Source of the DNA: JAEUKQ01 sp044227605
GTDB lineage: Bacteria > Pseudomonadota > Alphaproteobacteria > JAEUKQ01
Assembly (NCBI GenBank): GCA_044227605.1
Contig: JBGAWJ010000013.1
Span: forward strand, 1-24,137
Length of the DNA stretch: 24,137 nucleotides
Direction: 5' to 3'
Shown: positions 7,433 through 16,089 of the stretch, in pieces
How the letters are laid out: each line of letters starts with the position of its first letter
Numbering within the stretch: the stretch's first letter is position 1
Program-made: the position numbers and the translations under genes
Notes under the pieces: generated by a model
Databases searched by the model: none
Told to the model about the DNA's origin: nothing
The model's input: only the letters and a program-made list of their open reading frames with translations

Positions 7433-9157
7433 ATGACCAAAAACTCTCTCAATAAACCCGCCCAACCCCAACCATCCGCTGCTGAGCAAGTGGCTGCTTT
7501 ATTATTTGCGAGCCAGCCCGGTTTGCTGCCACCCAGCCACTATGAAAAGCTTTATCCCCCCCGCTTACTGCCGAAAGGGGCCATGGTCACCCGTTTTGCC
7601 CCCAGCCCAACCGGGCTCATGCATATTGGCGGCGTCTATATGAGTTTGATCAACAAACGGCTGGCGGATCAAAGTGGTGGGGTGTTTTTTCTGCGGCTCG
7701 AGGATACCGACAATGAACGCTACCATGCCGATGCCGTCAACACCATTATCCAAGCATTGACCCAAGTGAATTTATTGCCCCATGAAGGGGTGGTGGGGGT
7801 TGACAAGGGACAGGCTTTGCAAAAAGGTTCTTATGGCACCTATGTGCAATCGGAACGGGTTCCCATCTATCATACTTTTGTGCGAGAATTAATTGCTAGA
7901 GGATTGGCTTACCCTTGCTTCCTTACCATGGAAGAATTGGATGAAACCCGCGCTAAACAAACGCTCAGCAAACAGCGCCCGGGTTGTTATGGCAAATGGG
8001 CCAAATGGCGGGATGCACCGGTTGAGAAAGTGCAAGAAAAGCTTGCACAAAAAACCAAATATGTGGTGCGCTTAAAAGCCCCTGGTTCTTATGATAAACG
8101 CCTGACCTGGCATGATGAAATCAAGGGTGATATTTCCGTGCCGGAAAATGATGTGGATGCGGTGCTGATTAAATCAGACGGGTTGCCCACCTATCATTTT
8201 GCCCATGCGGTTGATGACCATTTGATGCGGACAACCCATGTGGTAAGGGGGGATGAATGGCTGGCATCTGTGCCGCTGCATTTGCAGTTATTCCAAGCAT
8301 TCGGTTGGCAGCCGCCGAAATATGCCCATGTAGGGCCGATTGAAAAATTAGAGGCGCAGCCAGATGGCCATAATTCCCGCCGGAAATTATCCAAGCGCAA
8401 AGACCCGGAAGCCAACATCCAATTTTATTTTCAGAAGGGTTTTCCGGTTGAGGCGGTGCTCGAATATCTAACCCATCTCATTGCCTCGTCTTTTGAAGAT
8501 TGGCGGCGGCAGAATCCAGCCAAACCTTTGGCTGATTTTGCCATTAATTTTAAACAATTTTCCCCGCATGGGGCGTTAAGTGACTTTGATAAACTCAGCA
8601 GTATTAGCAAAGATATCATTGCGGATTTGGATGCGGAAACTTTATATAAGCGCGCGCTGCAATGGGCGCTTGAATGGGATCAGTCGCTTGCAGAATTAAT
8701 GAAAAAACATGAAACCCTTACCAAGCGTGCCCTCAATATTGAGCGCGGTGGGGAGCGCAGATCCAAGCGTATCGCCACCTGGCAGGATTTACGCAGCCAG
8801 TTATTTTTCATTTATGACGAATTGTTTAATGACTTACCAGTTTTCCCATTTCCAGAACGTATCAGCCCCATTGACCGCAACGCGATTATTGCCGCTTTTT
8901 TAAAAGATTATCAAACCAGCTGGGATAAACAGCAGATGTTGGATTACGCCAAAGAAATGGCGGTTAAGCAAGGCTATGCCCCCAATGGTAAAATTTTTGA
9001 AAAAACTCCGGAAGCCTATAAGGGCCATTTTGGCGATGTGATGATGGTGATCAGGGTGGCGATTTGCGGGGCCCGCGAATCCCCGGATTTATGGGAAGTG
9101 ATGCAGGTATTAGGGGTTGAGCGGGTGAAAAAACGCCTGCAGCAATCTTTAGGTTAA
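7433..9157 (+). CDS. gltX: Glutamyl-tRNA synthetase, long clostridial-type form
   Basis: 574 aa, class I aminoacyl-tRNA synthetase that charges tRNA-Glu with glutamate in the cytoplasm. The HIGH-type motif is APSPTGLMHIGG (56-67) and the KMSKS-type motif is KLSKRKDPE (318-326). An N-terminal extension of about 50 residues ending YPPRLLPKGAMVTRFAP, plus blocks PTYHFAHAVDDHLMRTTHVVRG and FKGHVGDV-like KGHFGDVMMVIRVA near the C-terminus, are unlike the usual 470-aa alphaproteobacterial GltX. They match what I remember of the about 550-aa GltX of Clostridia. I therefore infer horizontal acquisition. The start is the first ATG with a weak GGA about 10 nt upstream. It is convergent with hemY. No second gltX is in the window, so whether this is the only copy is unknown. 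Confidence 0.93.
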   Translation: MTKNSLNKPAQPQPSAAEQVAALLFASQPGLLPPSHYEKLYPPRLLPKGAMVTRFAPSPTGLMHIGGVYMSLINKRLADQSGGVFFLRLEDTDNERYHADAVNTIIQALTQVNLLPHEGVVGVDKGQALQKGSYGTYVQSERVPIYHTFVRELIARGLAYPCFLTMEELDETRAKQTLSKQRPGCYGKWAKWRDAPVEKVQEKLAQKTKYVVRLKAPGSYDKRLTWHDEIKGDISVPENDVDAVLIKSDGLPTYHFAHAVDDHLMRTTHVVRGDEWLASVPLHLQLFQAFGWQPPKYAHVGPIEKLEAQPDGHNSRRKLSKRKDPEANIQFYFQKGFPVEAVLEYLTHLIASSFEDWRRQNPAKPLADFAINFKQFSPHGALSDFDKLSSISKDIIADLDAETLYKRALQWALEWDQSLAELMKKHETLTKRALNIERGGERRSKRIATWQDLRSQLFFIYDELFNDLPVFPFPERISPIDRNAIIAAFLKDYQTSWDKQQMLDYAKEMAVKQGYAPNGKIFEKTPEAYKGHFGDVMMVIRVAICGARESPDLWEVMQVLGVERVKKRLQQSLG

Positions 9158-9172
9158 ATTGCCAGGTCAATT

Positions 9173-9211
9173 GCAGGCGCTGGTTTTCCTAAAAAAGGGA
9201 AGCTGGCCTGC
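9173..9211. terminator. Possible hairpin between convergent gltX and hemY
   Basis: GCAGGC (9173-9178) pairs with GCCTGC (9206-9211), with an inner TTCC..GGAA pairing and an A-rich loop. It sits between the convergent stops. There is no clean T-tract, so an intrinsic terminator is only plausible. Confidence 0.35.
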
Positions 9212-9238
9212 GACTTTAAATTTCTCAATAGGGTCACT

Positions 9239-10786
9239 TTAGTTAACCTGGCGCGCCGCATCGATGGCTGCTTTACTGTCAACGGGTGGTTTTTCTGGGG
9301 TGACCTGCGCTGAAACAATCGGGGTTGAATCCACAATAGTCATCATCATGCGGCCTTCTTTAGGTTTTTCGTCTTTAGGCTTATCCCCTTCCGGCGGAAT
9401 ATTATTCATAAGCGGCACGGAAGATAAGGATGAGGATAAGGATAACGGGGTGGCCGAAAGCGAGATAACCATGTCATTTTTATTAAAGGGCAGGGAAGAA
9501 GACGGGTAAGCCCAAAGCAATTGGTCAAATTCTTGGCAGTGGCTGCAACAAGCTTGCCATTCTTGGTAATTAGTCTGACATTTTTGGCAAACCCAACAGG
9601 CTTCTTCCGGCGCTTCTGATGCCTGGGTTAACCACCGCATGGCGATGCGGTAATTTTGGGTTTCATTCTCCTCAAGCTCAGCCATCAAACGACAGGCTTT
9701 AGCGGTTTTATGGCCATTTTGAATAATTTTTTCCAAATATTGCCGTGCTTCCGGCCATAATTTAGCCTGAACGGCCGCTTCGGCCAATACCAATAAAATA
9801 TCGGACGGCAAGGGGGTGATCGTGTTTGCCAGTTTCTCTAACCTTTTTAACTGTTCTTCACGCGGTTGTTCTTGCAAAGATTGCCAATATAATTGCAGTA
9901 AAGCAGGGTGCTGGACAATCTGCCATTGCCTTTCCACCAGCTTGGCCGCGGCTTTCTTTTTATCCGCTTGCAGTAAACCCTTGATCTCAAGGATTAGGGC
10001 AGGAATAAAATGGGGGATGTATTTAAGGGCGGCTTCCGCTTTCTCCATTGCTAGCACCGGTTGCCCAGCAGAAGCCCCACGGGCAGTTTCGGTTAATAAC
10101 AACCCTTCAAAACGCCGCAGTTGTGCGGGGGGAAGTTTTTTGGTTTTTTTGAGTAATTGTAGGCTTTGATCAGCAGATACCCATTCACCCAGTTTGGTTT
10201 CCAATTCAAACTGGGTTTGTGCTAACCAATCGGCTTTCGGGTGGGTTTTGAGTGCTTGGCGGGTGTAATCCAGGGCAAGCTGATATTTTTTTTGCCGCAA
10301 CGCTTGCATCAAGAGGCCGCGATATCCCAGGAAAGCAGATTCCTTATTATCGAGCATCAATTGAAAATATTTCTCAGCCGCTTGCTCATCACCGCTTAAT
10401 TGGGCGGCTTGCGCCGTGAGTAAAAGGGTTAAAGGTGGATCATTCATGAGTAGGGTCGCTTTTTGCGCGTGGCGTTGGGCCTCAACCGCGTCCCCTGCCG
10501 CTAACGCCACCATCCCTTTGGTTAAGGCCTTATAGCCATTTTTGCGGCGTTCATTAGCCTGTGCCTTGCGGATGCGATGAGGGGTCACAACCAAGGCATA
10601 GCATAACCAAATCAATAGGTATAATAAGCCTGCCACCAGTGCCAAAGCTAAAAATAAAAAGCTGATAGGTGCGTCAATCCGGTATCCCAACCATTCGATC
10701 ATTAAGGTCCCTGGTTGCTGGGTGATCCAAAAAGCTGCTAATACGCAGATGCTGGCAATCAGGGAAAAAAGAAGCGCTTTGAACAT
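9239..10786 (-). CDS. hemY: HemY-like inner-membrane TPR protein
   Basis: 515 aa. Two hydrophobic segments at about 4-20 and 42-68 (HemY_N layout) anchor it in the inner membrane. A basic stretch (TPHRIRKAQANERRKNGY) follows, then an alanine-rich helical TPR-like region to about residue 390. A zinc-ribbon-like element has cysteines at 400/403 and 414/417 (CxxC..CxxC), followed by FDQLLW, a feature of alphaproteobacterial HemY. The C-terminal 80 residues are low complexity and Ser/Pro/Lys rich. The family sits next to haem genes and is linked to late haem synthesis by context, but this is not the oxidase also called HemY in Firmicutes. It follows mic60 by 15 nt and ends the hemC-hemD-mic60-hemY run. 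Confidence 0.88.
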   Translation of the reverse strand: MFKALLFSLIASICVLAAFWITQQPGTLMIEWLGYRIDAPISFLFLALALVAGLLYLLIWLCYALVVTPHRIRKAQANERRKNGYKALTKGMVALAAGDAVEAQRHAQKATLLMNDPPLTLLLTAQAAQLSGDEQAAEKYFQLMLDNKESAFLGYRGLLMQALRQKKYQLALDYTRQALKTHPKADWLAQTQFELETKLGEWVSADQSLQLLKKTKKLPPAQLRRFEGLLLTETARGASAGQPVLAMEKAEAALKYIPHFIPALILEIKGLLQADKKKAAAKLVERQWQIVQHPALLQLYWQSLQEQPREEQLKRLEKLANTITPLPSDILLVLAEAAVQAKLWPEARQYLEKIIQNGHKTAKACRLMAELEENETQNYRIAMRWLTQASEAPEEACWVCQKCQTNYQEWQACCSHCQEFDQLLWAYPSSSLPFNKNDMVISLSATPLSLSSSLSSVPLMNNIPPEGDKPKDEKPKEGRMMMTIVDSTPIVSAQVTPEKPPVDSKAAIDAARQVN

Positions 10787-10801
10787 AAATGACTTGCTGC
10801 C

Positions 10802-11677
10802 TTAAGGGTTAGAGACGAAATTTTTTAAAATGATGTTTTTAAATTCCACGAGTAAGAGGTCGGCTTGAATGCGGGCATTCAAATGATTGCGCCATTCCTG
10901 GATATAAGTTGGCAATTGGTCGCCGGTTAATTCGGCTGCTGCTGCTGTGAATTGCCTGCTCGCGAATTTTGCCTCCGCCCGCGCCAATTTTGATAGCAAA
11001 TCATCCCCGACGGTTTGTGCGCCGATCGGGCGGATAGTGATCAAACCGGATAGCTGGTCGGCCAATTGCCTATCCCAGCCGTTTTGCTGCAACCCTTGGG
11101 CCAAATCATCTTGAGCAGCTTGTTGGGAGACTTCATTCAATTTTTGCTGTAATTGCGGGTAAGACAACAATCCGGTAACGGCCCAAGGTTCTAAAACCTC
11201 TGCTTTTTTCAGCCAATCCATGACCGGGGGTTGATGGGCACCCAACCTTTTAATGGCGGCCAATTCATTGACAAATCCCTGACCGTTCATCAAAGCGGTT
11301 TCAAATTGGCCAGCGGTTAAGAATAAAGCGGCCAAGGTTGGATCTTGATCAATCTTGGCTTTTTCTTGGAGTGCCTTGACTTGATTGGCAATTTCCATCA
11401 TTTGGGTTTGCCCTTGCTGGCGGTCTGCCGTCATGATGTTCCAGGCATTTTCTAAAGATTGCAGGCGGCTGTTGCTGTTATTAAGCTGATGGCGTAATTG
11501 GCTGATCTCTTGGGTCAGACCTTGGATGTTTTGCCCATAACTCTGGCTAGTAGTTTCAAGGTAAGTCAACCGTTTCGATAAATCCTGCAGGGAGGATAAC
11601 AGAGGGGTTAAATCGATGGCGGGATTGGTCGATAATTTTTCGGATATAACAGCCAACTGCTGTTCCAGATTTTTCAA
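10802..11677 (-). pseudogene. Mitofilin/Mic60 homologue, downstream part without its membrane anchor
   Basis: 291 aa counted from a TTG at 11677. The frame is open further, back to a TAA at 11789-11791, and is the same frame as hemD upstream. It has a heptad-rich coiled coil in the first 100 residues (LEQQLAVISEKL, LRHQLNNSNSRLQSLE) and a C-terminal helical region typical of alphaproteobacterial mitofilin (COG4223), the bacterial relative of the Mic60 crista-junction protein that shapes inner-membrane invaginations. There is no Shine-Dalgarno at the TTG and no ATG nearby. The transmembrane segment expected at the Mic60 N-terminus is instead at the end of the hemD frame. I therefore read this as the 3' part of a HemD-Mic60 fusion cut by one stop codon. 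Stop readthrough, internal initiation or an error in the sequence are alternatives. Confidence 0.7.
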
Positions 11678-11788
11678 ACGGATGGTAACAGAAGGATCAT
11701 TTGTATTTTGAAGCAGGGTTTCAAGCTTATTTAACCTGGATTCTTGGGCTTGCAGCGAACTGGTCAGTTGCTGCGCTGCTGATTGCCA

Positions 11789-12730
11789 TTACTCTAAGCC
11801 ATTGCTTGGTAAGGCGTTTTCTGAAGAACGGGATGCAAACCATTGTGGATAAGTGAATAAACCTGCCCCCAGCAATAAAACGAGTATCAGGCTGGTGAAG
11901 GAAGATATGCGGGTGAGGGTGTCTTTTTCTGGGTAAAACATCGGATTATCTCGCTGGCTGCTATCGGTGGTTTCGATTAATTCAATTAGGCTGGGTATAT
12001 CGGGTTTGGCGGTAATATGCAGGGATTTCCAAGGAAATTCCTGCATGTTTTGGGCAATGGCATGGCTGAAGCATAAACAATGGATCTTTTTACAAGCGGT
12101 TTTTAAGGAATCATCATGCTCAATCAAATTCTTAAAAGTGGCAGCCCCGCGGGCGGAAAAGAAAATGATGTCCGTAATCAGCTGGTTGTGGATTTTTTGC
12201 CGGAGGTCGGGTGATAATTCTTTCACGGGCACAGCGTCATACAGGATAACGGGTTCAACGACAAATCCTGATGGCTGCAGTTTTTCAGCTATATTAATGC
12301 TGGTGAAGCGGGCGCAGGGATAAATGATTTTCCCGTTTCCAGAGGTTAAGGTGGCTTTTGCCAAAGCCAACAAGTCATTCACATCCCCCCGGGCGCTTTT
12401 GATGTTGATGAAGCCAAGCTCTTGGGCCACACTTGCTGTATGGTCGCCAACGGTTAATACCAAGATATCACGGGATTGATCACGTTCTGCCCATAATTTG
12501 ACTGCATGCGAGCTGGTGAATAGAAGGGCTTGGACGATACCGGTATCTTTTGGATCAACCTGGTTTTCTGTTTTCGGGACAGGTTGAATGGTTAATAATG
12601 GGGCGATGGTCGTTTGGATGCGATTTTTTTCCAAATAGCTTAATAAAGGCTGCCCATCAGATAGGCCGATGAGCGGCTCTTCCGTACGGGTGATCAATTT
12701 CAAGATATGGCGCGGGGTATTTTTATGCAT
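11789..12730 (-). CDS. hemD: Uroporphyrinogen-III synthase with C-terminal Mic60-type membrane anchor
   Basis: 313 aa. Residues 1 to about 250 are HemD, which closes hydroxymethylbilane to uroporphyrinogen III with inversion of ring D. Motifs include ALLFTSSHAV, VLTVGDHTASVAQELGF and DIIFFSARGAATF. From residue 264 (MFYPEKDTLTR) comes a transmembrane helix (about 276-294, SLILVLLLGAGLF) and 19 more residues to the TAA. That tail is not part of HemD; it looks like the N-terminal anchor of Mic60. Past the TAA the same frame runs on as WQSAAQQLTSSLQ.. into the Mic60 coiled coil, so one C-to-T change (CAA to TAA) could explain the stop. As it stands the product is a membrane-tethered HemD. hemC ends 49 nt upstream. 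Confidence 0.85.
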   Translation of the reverse strand: MHKNTPRHILKLITRTEEPLIGLSDGQPLLSYLEKNRIQTTIAPLLTIQPVPKTENQVDPKDTGIVQALLFTSSHAVKLWAERDQSRDILVLTVGDHTASVAQELGFINIKSARGDVNDLLALAKATLTSGNGKIIYPCARFTSINIAEKLQPSGFVVEPVILYDAVPVKELSPDLRQKIHNQLITDIIFFSARGAATFKNLIEHDDSLKTACKKIHCLCFSHAIAQNMQEFPWKSLHITAKPDIPSLIELIETTDSSQRDNPMFYPEKDTLTRISSFTSLILVLLLGAGLFTYPQWFASRSSENALPSNGLE

Positions 12731-12779
12731 AACCGTATTTTAGCCAGAGTCGTTCCTAAAAAGAAAGAATTTCTTCTGC

Positions 12780-13742
12780 TTATTTTTGGTATTTTTCGCG
12801 TAAGGCTTTACCGGCGTCTTGCCCCATTTTAAGCGCTCCTGAAAACGGCGACCGGCGGTCATCAAACACCACCTTGCTGCCATCAATGGCAGCCAACATA
12901 CTTCGCAGGGATAGGGTTTCTGATTTTTCATCATATTGGGCCAAGGCTGCAATCGGGGTGCGGCAGGATCCGTCCAATTCCTGCAAGCAGGCACGCTCCG
13001 TCTGAATGCAGATAGTGGTTTTCCAATCATTCAAAGGTTGCAGCAATTTCCGTGTCCGTTGATCATCCTTCCGAATTTCGATGCCGATGGCCCCTTGGGC
13101 GACGGCGGGCAACATTTCCTCTGCCGATAAAATATGTGTGGCTTGGTCGGCCAGGTTTAATCGCTCCAAACCGGCCAAGGCTAAAACAGTCGCATCAATT
13201 TCCCGCCGGTTTAGTTTTTCTAAACGGGTTTGGACATTACCTCGCAAGGGCACCACTTTTAGATCGGGCCTACGGGCGAGTATTTGTGATTTCCGCCGCA
13301 GGGAAGAGGTGCCGACAATTGAGCCAGACGGCAAATTTGCCAGGGAAAAATGGTCGCGGCTGAACCAAGCGTCCAAGGGATTACGCCTGGGCAATAAACA
13401 GGGAATTTCCAAACCTTCGGGTAAAATGGTCGGCACATCTTTCATCGAATGAACGGCAAAATCAATTTGGTTGGCGAGCAGGGCCTCTTCAATTTCTTTG
13501 GTAAATAAACCCTTGCCGCCGATATTAGCCAAATCCCTATCTTGGATCTTATCGCCGGTGGTTTTGATGGGGATAATTTCAATGAGATCGTCGGCTGCCA
13601 AATCGGGATAATTCAATAACAACAAGTTTTTAAATTCATTGGCTTGGGCAAGCGCTAAGGGGCTGCCACGGCTGCCAATCCGCCAATTTGGGCGGGCAGA
13701 TGATGGGAATGATAAGGAAGATGAGGAAGTTTTTCGTTTCAT
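12780..13742 (-). CDS. hemC: Porphobilinogen deaminase (hydroxymethylbilane synthase)
   Basis: 320 aa from the ATG at 13742; the frame extends to a TTG at 13769 but no start has a strong Shine-Dalgarno. HemC joins four porphobilinogens into hydroxymethylbilane, the substrate of the HemD encoded next. IGSRGSPLALAQ opens the domain, the catalytic aspartate is in HSMKDVP (Asp102), substrate-binding arginines are in GTSSLRRKSQ and LRGNVQTR, and the dipyrromethane cofactor is carried by Cys260 in LDGSCRTPIA. Length and motifs are complete. It is the first gene of the haem/mitofilin run and is divergent from tsaD. Confidence 0.95.
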   Translation of the reverse strand: MKRKTSSSSLSFPSSARPNWRIGSRGSPLALAQANEFKNLLLLNYPDLAADDLIEIIPIKTTGDKIQDRDLANIGGKGLFTKEIEEALLANQIDFAVHSMKDVPTILPEGLEIPCLLPRRNPLDAWFSRDHFSLANLPSGSIVGTSSLRRKSQILARRPDLKVVPLRGNVQTRLEKLNRREIDATVLALAGLERLNLADQATHILSAEEMLPAVAQGAIGIEIRKDDQRTRKLLQPLNDWKTTICIQTERACLQELDGSCRTPIAALAQYDEKSETLSLRSMLAAIDGSKVVFDDRRSPFSGALKMGQDAGKALREKYQK

Positions 13743-13850
13743 AACGACCATAAAAGCTGGCAAGCACAATCTAATTATCCATCAATGACAAGAAAAACAA
13801 GATCGATCAAACGAAATTTATCAAGGATGATAATCGGCTTGTCAGATGTC

Positions 13851-13878
13851 TTGATATTCGGTACCGTTTCTTCATAAA
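13851..13878 (+). promoter_or_regulatory. Candidate promoter for tsaD
   Basis: TTGATA (13851-13856) and CATAAA (13873-13878), spacer 16 nt, about 31 nt before the tsaD ATG. An alternative is TTGTCA (13839-13844) with TACCGT (13862-13867), spacer 17. Only one may be real. Confidence 0.3.
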
Positions 13879-13909
13879 CCGGGTACAGGAAAAAACAAGA
13901 AAATAATTT

Positions 13910-14986
13910 ATGACGATTGCCCTTGGGATCGAAACCAGTTGTGATGAAACGGCGGTTGCCCTGGTTGGGTCAGATCGGCGTATCTTGGCGCAATCCATTT
14001 TGTCGCAGATAGCCGAGCATCGGCCTTATGGCGGGGTGGTGCCGGAAATTGCGGCCCGCAACCATTTAATCCACTTACGGCCATTGCTTGAGAAAACGTT
14101 GCAGCAAGCGCAATTGTCGCTTGACCAAATTGATGTGATCGCCGCCACTGCGGGCCCTGGCTTAATTGGCGGGTTGATTGTCGGGTTGACCATGGCAAAA
14201 TCCATCGCTCTCGCCAAAAACAAACCTTTGATTGCGGTCAACCATTTAGAGGGGCATGCCTTAACCGCCCGGCTAACGGATGCGGTTGAATTTCCTTATA
14301 TATTATTGCTGGTATCGGGTGGGCATTGCCAATTACTGCTGGTGAAGGGGGTGGGGGATTATCAATGTTTGGGCACAACTTTGGATGATGCTTTGGGGGA
14401 AGCTTTTGACAAAATTGCCAAAATGCTGGGATTGGGATTTCCCGGTGGCCCTGCGGTTGAGGCGGCAGCTAAACAATCCGCTTTGCGGGCGCAGCAAGGG
14501 GTTAAAATCCAATCATTTCCTTTACCAAGACCCATGTGGGGCAGGCCAGATCCTAACTTTTCTTTTTCCGGCTTAAAAACCGCGGTTTACCAGCAGGCCA
14601 GCAGCTTAGGGCCGGTGGGCAGCCAATTGCCTTTGGCAGCGGTGCAGGACTTAGCCGCTTCCTTCCAGGCGGCGGCGATTGACTGCATTATTGACCGGGT
14701 TGATTGCGCTTTGAAACGCTTCAAACAGCAGAAAATTACCTTAAAGGGCTTGGTGGCGGCGGGTGGGGTGGCCTCCAACCAATTTTTAAGGCAGAAACTG
14801 CAAGTGCTTTGCGGGGAATATCATTTGCCTTGTATCATCCCGCCCCCGGCCTTATGTACCGATAATGCCGCCATGATTGCTTGGGCGGGCCTTGAATGGT
14901 TTCAAAAGGGCCGCCGGGACGCCTTGGATACATTGCCCCGCCCGCGCTGGCCGCTTGATCCCTATTTCACGGTTTCGTATAATTGA
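13910..14986 (+). CDS. tsaD: tRNA N6-adenosine threonylcarbamoyltransferase
   Basis: 358 aa, full length for the Kae1/TsaD family. It transfers threonylcarbamoyl from the TsaC product to A37 of ANN-decoding tRNAs, working with TsaB and TsaE. It opens with GIETSCDETAVA. The metal-binding histidines are in NHLEGHALTA (His112 and His116). Nucleotide-binding blocks include LLLVSGGHCQL and FPGGPAVE, and the C-terminal metal aspartate is in LCTDNAAMIAWAG. Divergent from hemC, an arrangement widespread in Alphaproteobacteria. In many relatives gpsA follows; here an accessory patch follows instead. Confidence 0.96.
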   Translation: MTIALGIETSCDETAVALVGSDRRILAQSILSQIAEHRPYGGVVPEIAARNHLIHLRPLLEKTLQQAQLSLDQIDVIAATAGPGLIGGLIVGLTMAKSIALAKNKPLIAVNHLEGHALTARLTDAVEFPYILLLVSGGHCQLLLVKGVGDYQCLGTTLDDALGEAFDKIAKMLGLGFPGGPAVEAAAKQSALRAQQGVKIQSFPLPRPMWGRPDPNFSFSGLKTAVYQQASSLGPVGSQLPLAAVQDLAASFQAAAIDCIIDRVDCALKRFKQQKITLKGLVAAGGVASNQFLRQKLQVLCGEYHLPCIIPPPALCTDNAAMIAWAGLEWFQKGRRDALDTLPRPRWPLDPYFTVSYN

Positions 14987-15023
14987 TACCCAGTCTCAGT
15001 AGGTTAAACTAAGGAGTAATAAA

Positions 15024-15245
15024 ATGCCTTTAATCTCTATCAATTTAGACGATAAATTAATTCAGAAGATTAAGATTAATGCCAAGAAAATGCGTTTATC
15101 GCAGAGCCAATATATTCAGCAAGCCATTGAAAAAATGAACGCCAAAATCATAAAGCATGAACAGGCACTGAATTTGATGGAAGTCAGCCAGCGGGTGAGG
15201 GCAGAAAGTATGAGGGTCAACCGGGAATTTGCCGATATAGAATAG
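15024..15245 (+). CDS. Ribbon-helix-helix antitoxin-like protein without a partner toxin
   Basis: 73 aa with a strong Shine-Dalgarno (AAGGAG, 7 nt before the ATG). The N-terminal strand PLISINLDDKLIQKI followed by helices KKMRLSQSQYIQQAIEKMNAK fits a ribbon-helix-helix DNA-binding fold of the CopG/MazE-like antitoxin type. The charged C-terminus (SQRVRAESMRVNREFADIE) resembles the toxin-binding tail of MazE-like antitoxins. No MazF/PemK or other toxin frame follows. The same frame stays open after the stop into the GNAT gene but shows no toxin motif. It could be an orphan antitoxin or a small regulator. Confidence 0.75.
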   Translation: MPLISINLDDKLIQKIKINAKKMRLSQSQYIQQAIEKMNAKIIKHEQALNLMEVSQRVRAESMRVNREFADIE

Positions 15246-15332
15246 AGCCCGAGATTTAGGCAACCATTTATTGAATTTAATTCCATCAAAAGGTTTTTTG
15301 AATCGGTTTGGGAAATCATAGGATATGAAGAA

Positions 15333-15914
15333 ATGAGCCGGATTAAAACTGATCAAAGAATAACTGACGCAGACAAAACAAAAGTCGTTATTCGCCAGCC
15401 GCAACCAGCTGACCTGCACCCCAAGAATGTGGCTTATCTTTGCCAATTGGTGAACCAGGCCTATCAGGTGGCGGAAGCGGGGATATGGAAGGGAAATGTT
15501 GAGCGCACCGATATTCAATCCATGGTCAAGATGCTCGAAAGCAAAGCGTTGCTGATTGCCCAAATTGGGATAAAGCTCGTTGGCTGTGTCAATGTTAATT
15601 TATTTAATGAAGATCTTGCTGGCTTTGGCATGTTGGTAACTGACCCCGAATACCGTGGCCTGGGCATTGGTAAAAAACTTATTGCAGCAGCTGAGGCGTG
15701 GGCAGTTGATAAGGGTCGAAAAATGATGCGTTTGGAGATATTGACCCCTCGCAATCATACCGATGCCGGTAAGGAATTTTTAAAGAATTGGTATACGAAA
15801 ATGGGCTACGTCCTTCATTCAATTGAAGATTTTGGATTATTATATCTGGAAAAGGCTTCTGATTTGGCTGTGAAGTGCGATTATGTTATTTATCATAAGC
15901 TACTTCAGCAATAG
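15333..15914 (+). CDS. GNAT-family N-acetyltransferase
   Basis: 193 aa from an ATG preceded by AGGA at 9 nt. The acetyl-CoA binding motif A is LVTDPEYRGLGIGKKLIAAAEAWA (R-x-x-G-x-G core at about residues 107-114). Upstream strands LLIAQIGIKLVGCVNVNLF and downstream MMRLEILTPRN complete the fold. Substrate unknown. The last 60 residues are closely repeated in the fragment at 16711-16893, so this gene is one of two copies, the other broken. Confidence 0.88.
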   Translation: MSRIKTDQRITDADKTKVVIRQPQPADLHPKNVAYLCQLVNQAYQVAEAGIWKGNVERTDIQSMVKMLESKALLIAQIGIKLVGCVNVNLFNEDLAGFGMLVTDPEYRGLGIGKKLIAAAEAWAVDKGRKMMRLEILTPRNHTDAGKEFLKNWYTKMGYVLHSIEDFGLLYLEKASDLAVKCDYVIYHKLLQQ

Positions 15915-15939
15915 CCACAGCTAAGAAAAGAATCGATCA

Positions 15940-15968
15940 CTTCGTCGAGCTGAGCGAAAAGATCGAAG
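15940..15968. repeat. REP-like hairpin downstream of the GNAT gene
   Basis: CTTCG (15940-15944) pairs with CGAAG (15964-15968) around TCGAGCTGAGCG. The core resembles the widespread intergenic repeat CTTCGACAAGCTCAG. Only one copy is in this window, so repeat status rests on resemblance. Confidence 0.4.
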
Positions 15969-16041
15969 TCTGCTCGTCTTGTGTAAATTAAAAAATGTTG
16001 CCTGAAACTCTAAAGGTCGCTTGACTAAGCGAACGCTTATC

Positions 16042-16065
16042 GTTAACTGTGGGCCCAAAGTTAAC
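16042..16065. repeat. Inverted repeat upstream of the GFA gene
   Basis: A perfect 7-bp stem, GTTAACT (16042-16048) and AGTTAAC (16059-16065), around a 10-nt loop holding the palindrome GGGCCC. It lies 25 nt before the ATG at 16090. It could be an operator or a structural element. Confidence 0.5.
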
Positions 16066-16089
16066 CATGTCAGATCAGGAGCGAAGAGC

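Noticed and set aside
12740..13030. 96-residue minus-strand frame overlapping hemC
   Set aside because: It lies in another frame of the well-conserved hemC 3' end and has no motif of its own.
15246..15332. Toxin remnant after the antitoxin-like gene
   Set aside because: The open frame contains no MazF/PemK or RelE motif and is under 30 codons.
16021..16089. TTG start of the GFA gene giving 23 extra residues
   Set aside because: No ribosome site there, the inverted repeat lies inside it, and AGGAG fits the ATG at 16090.
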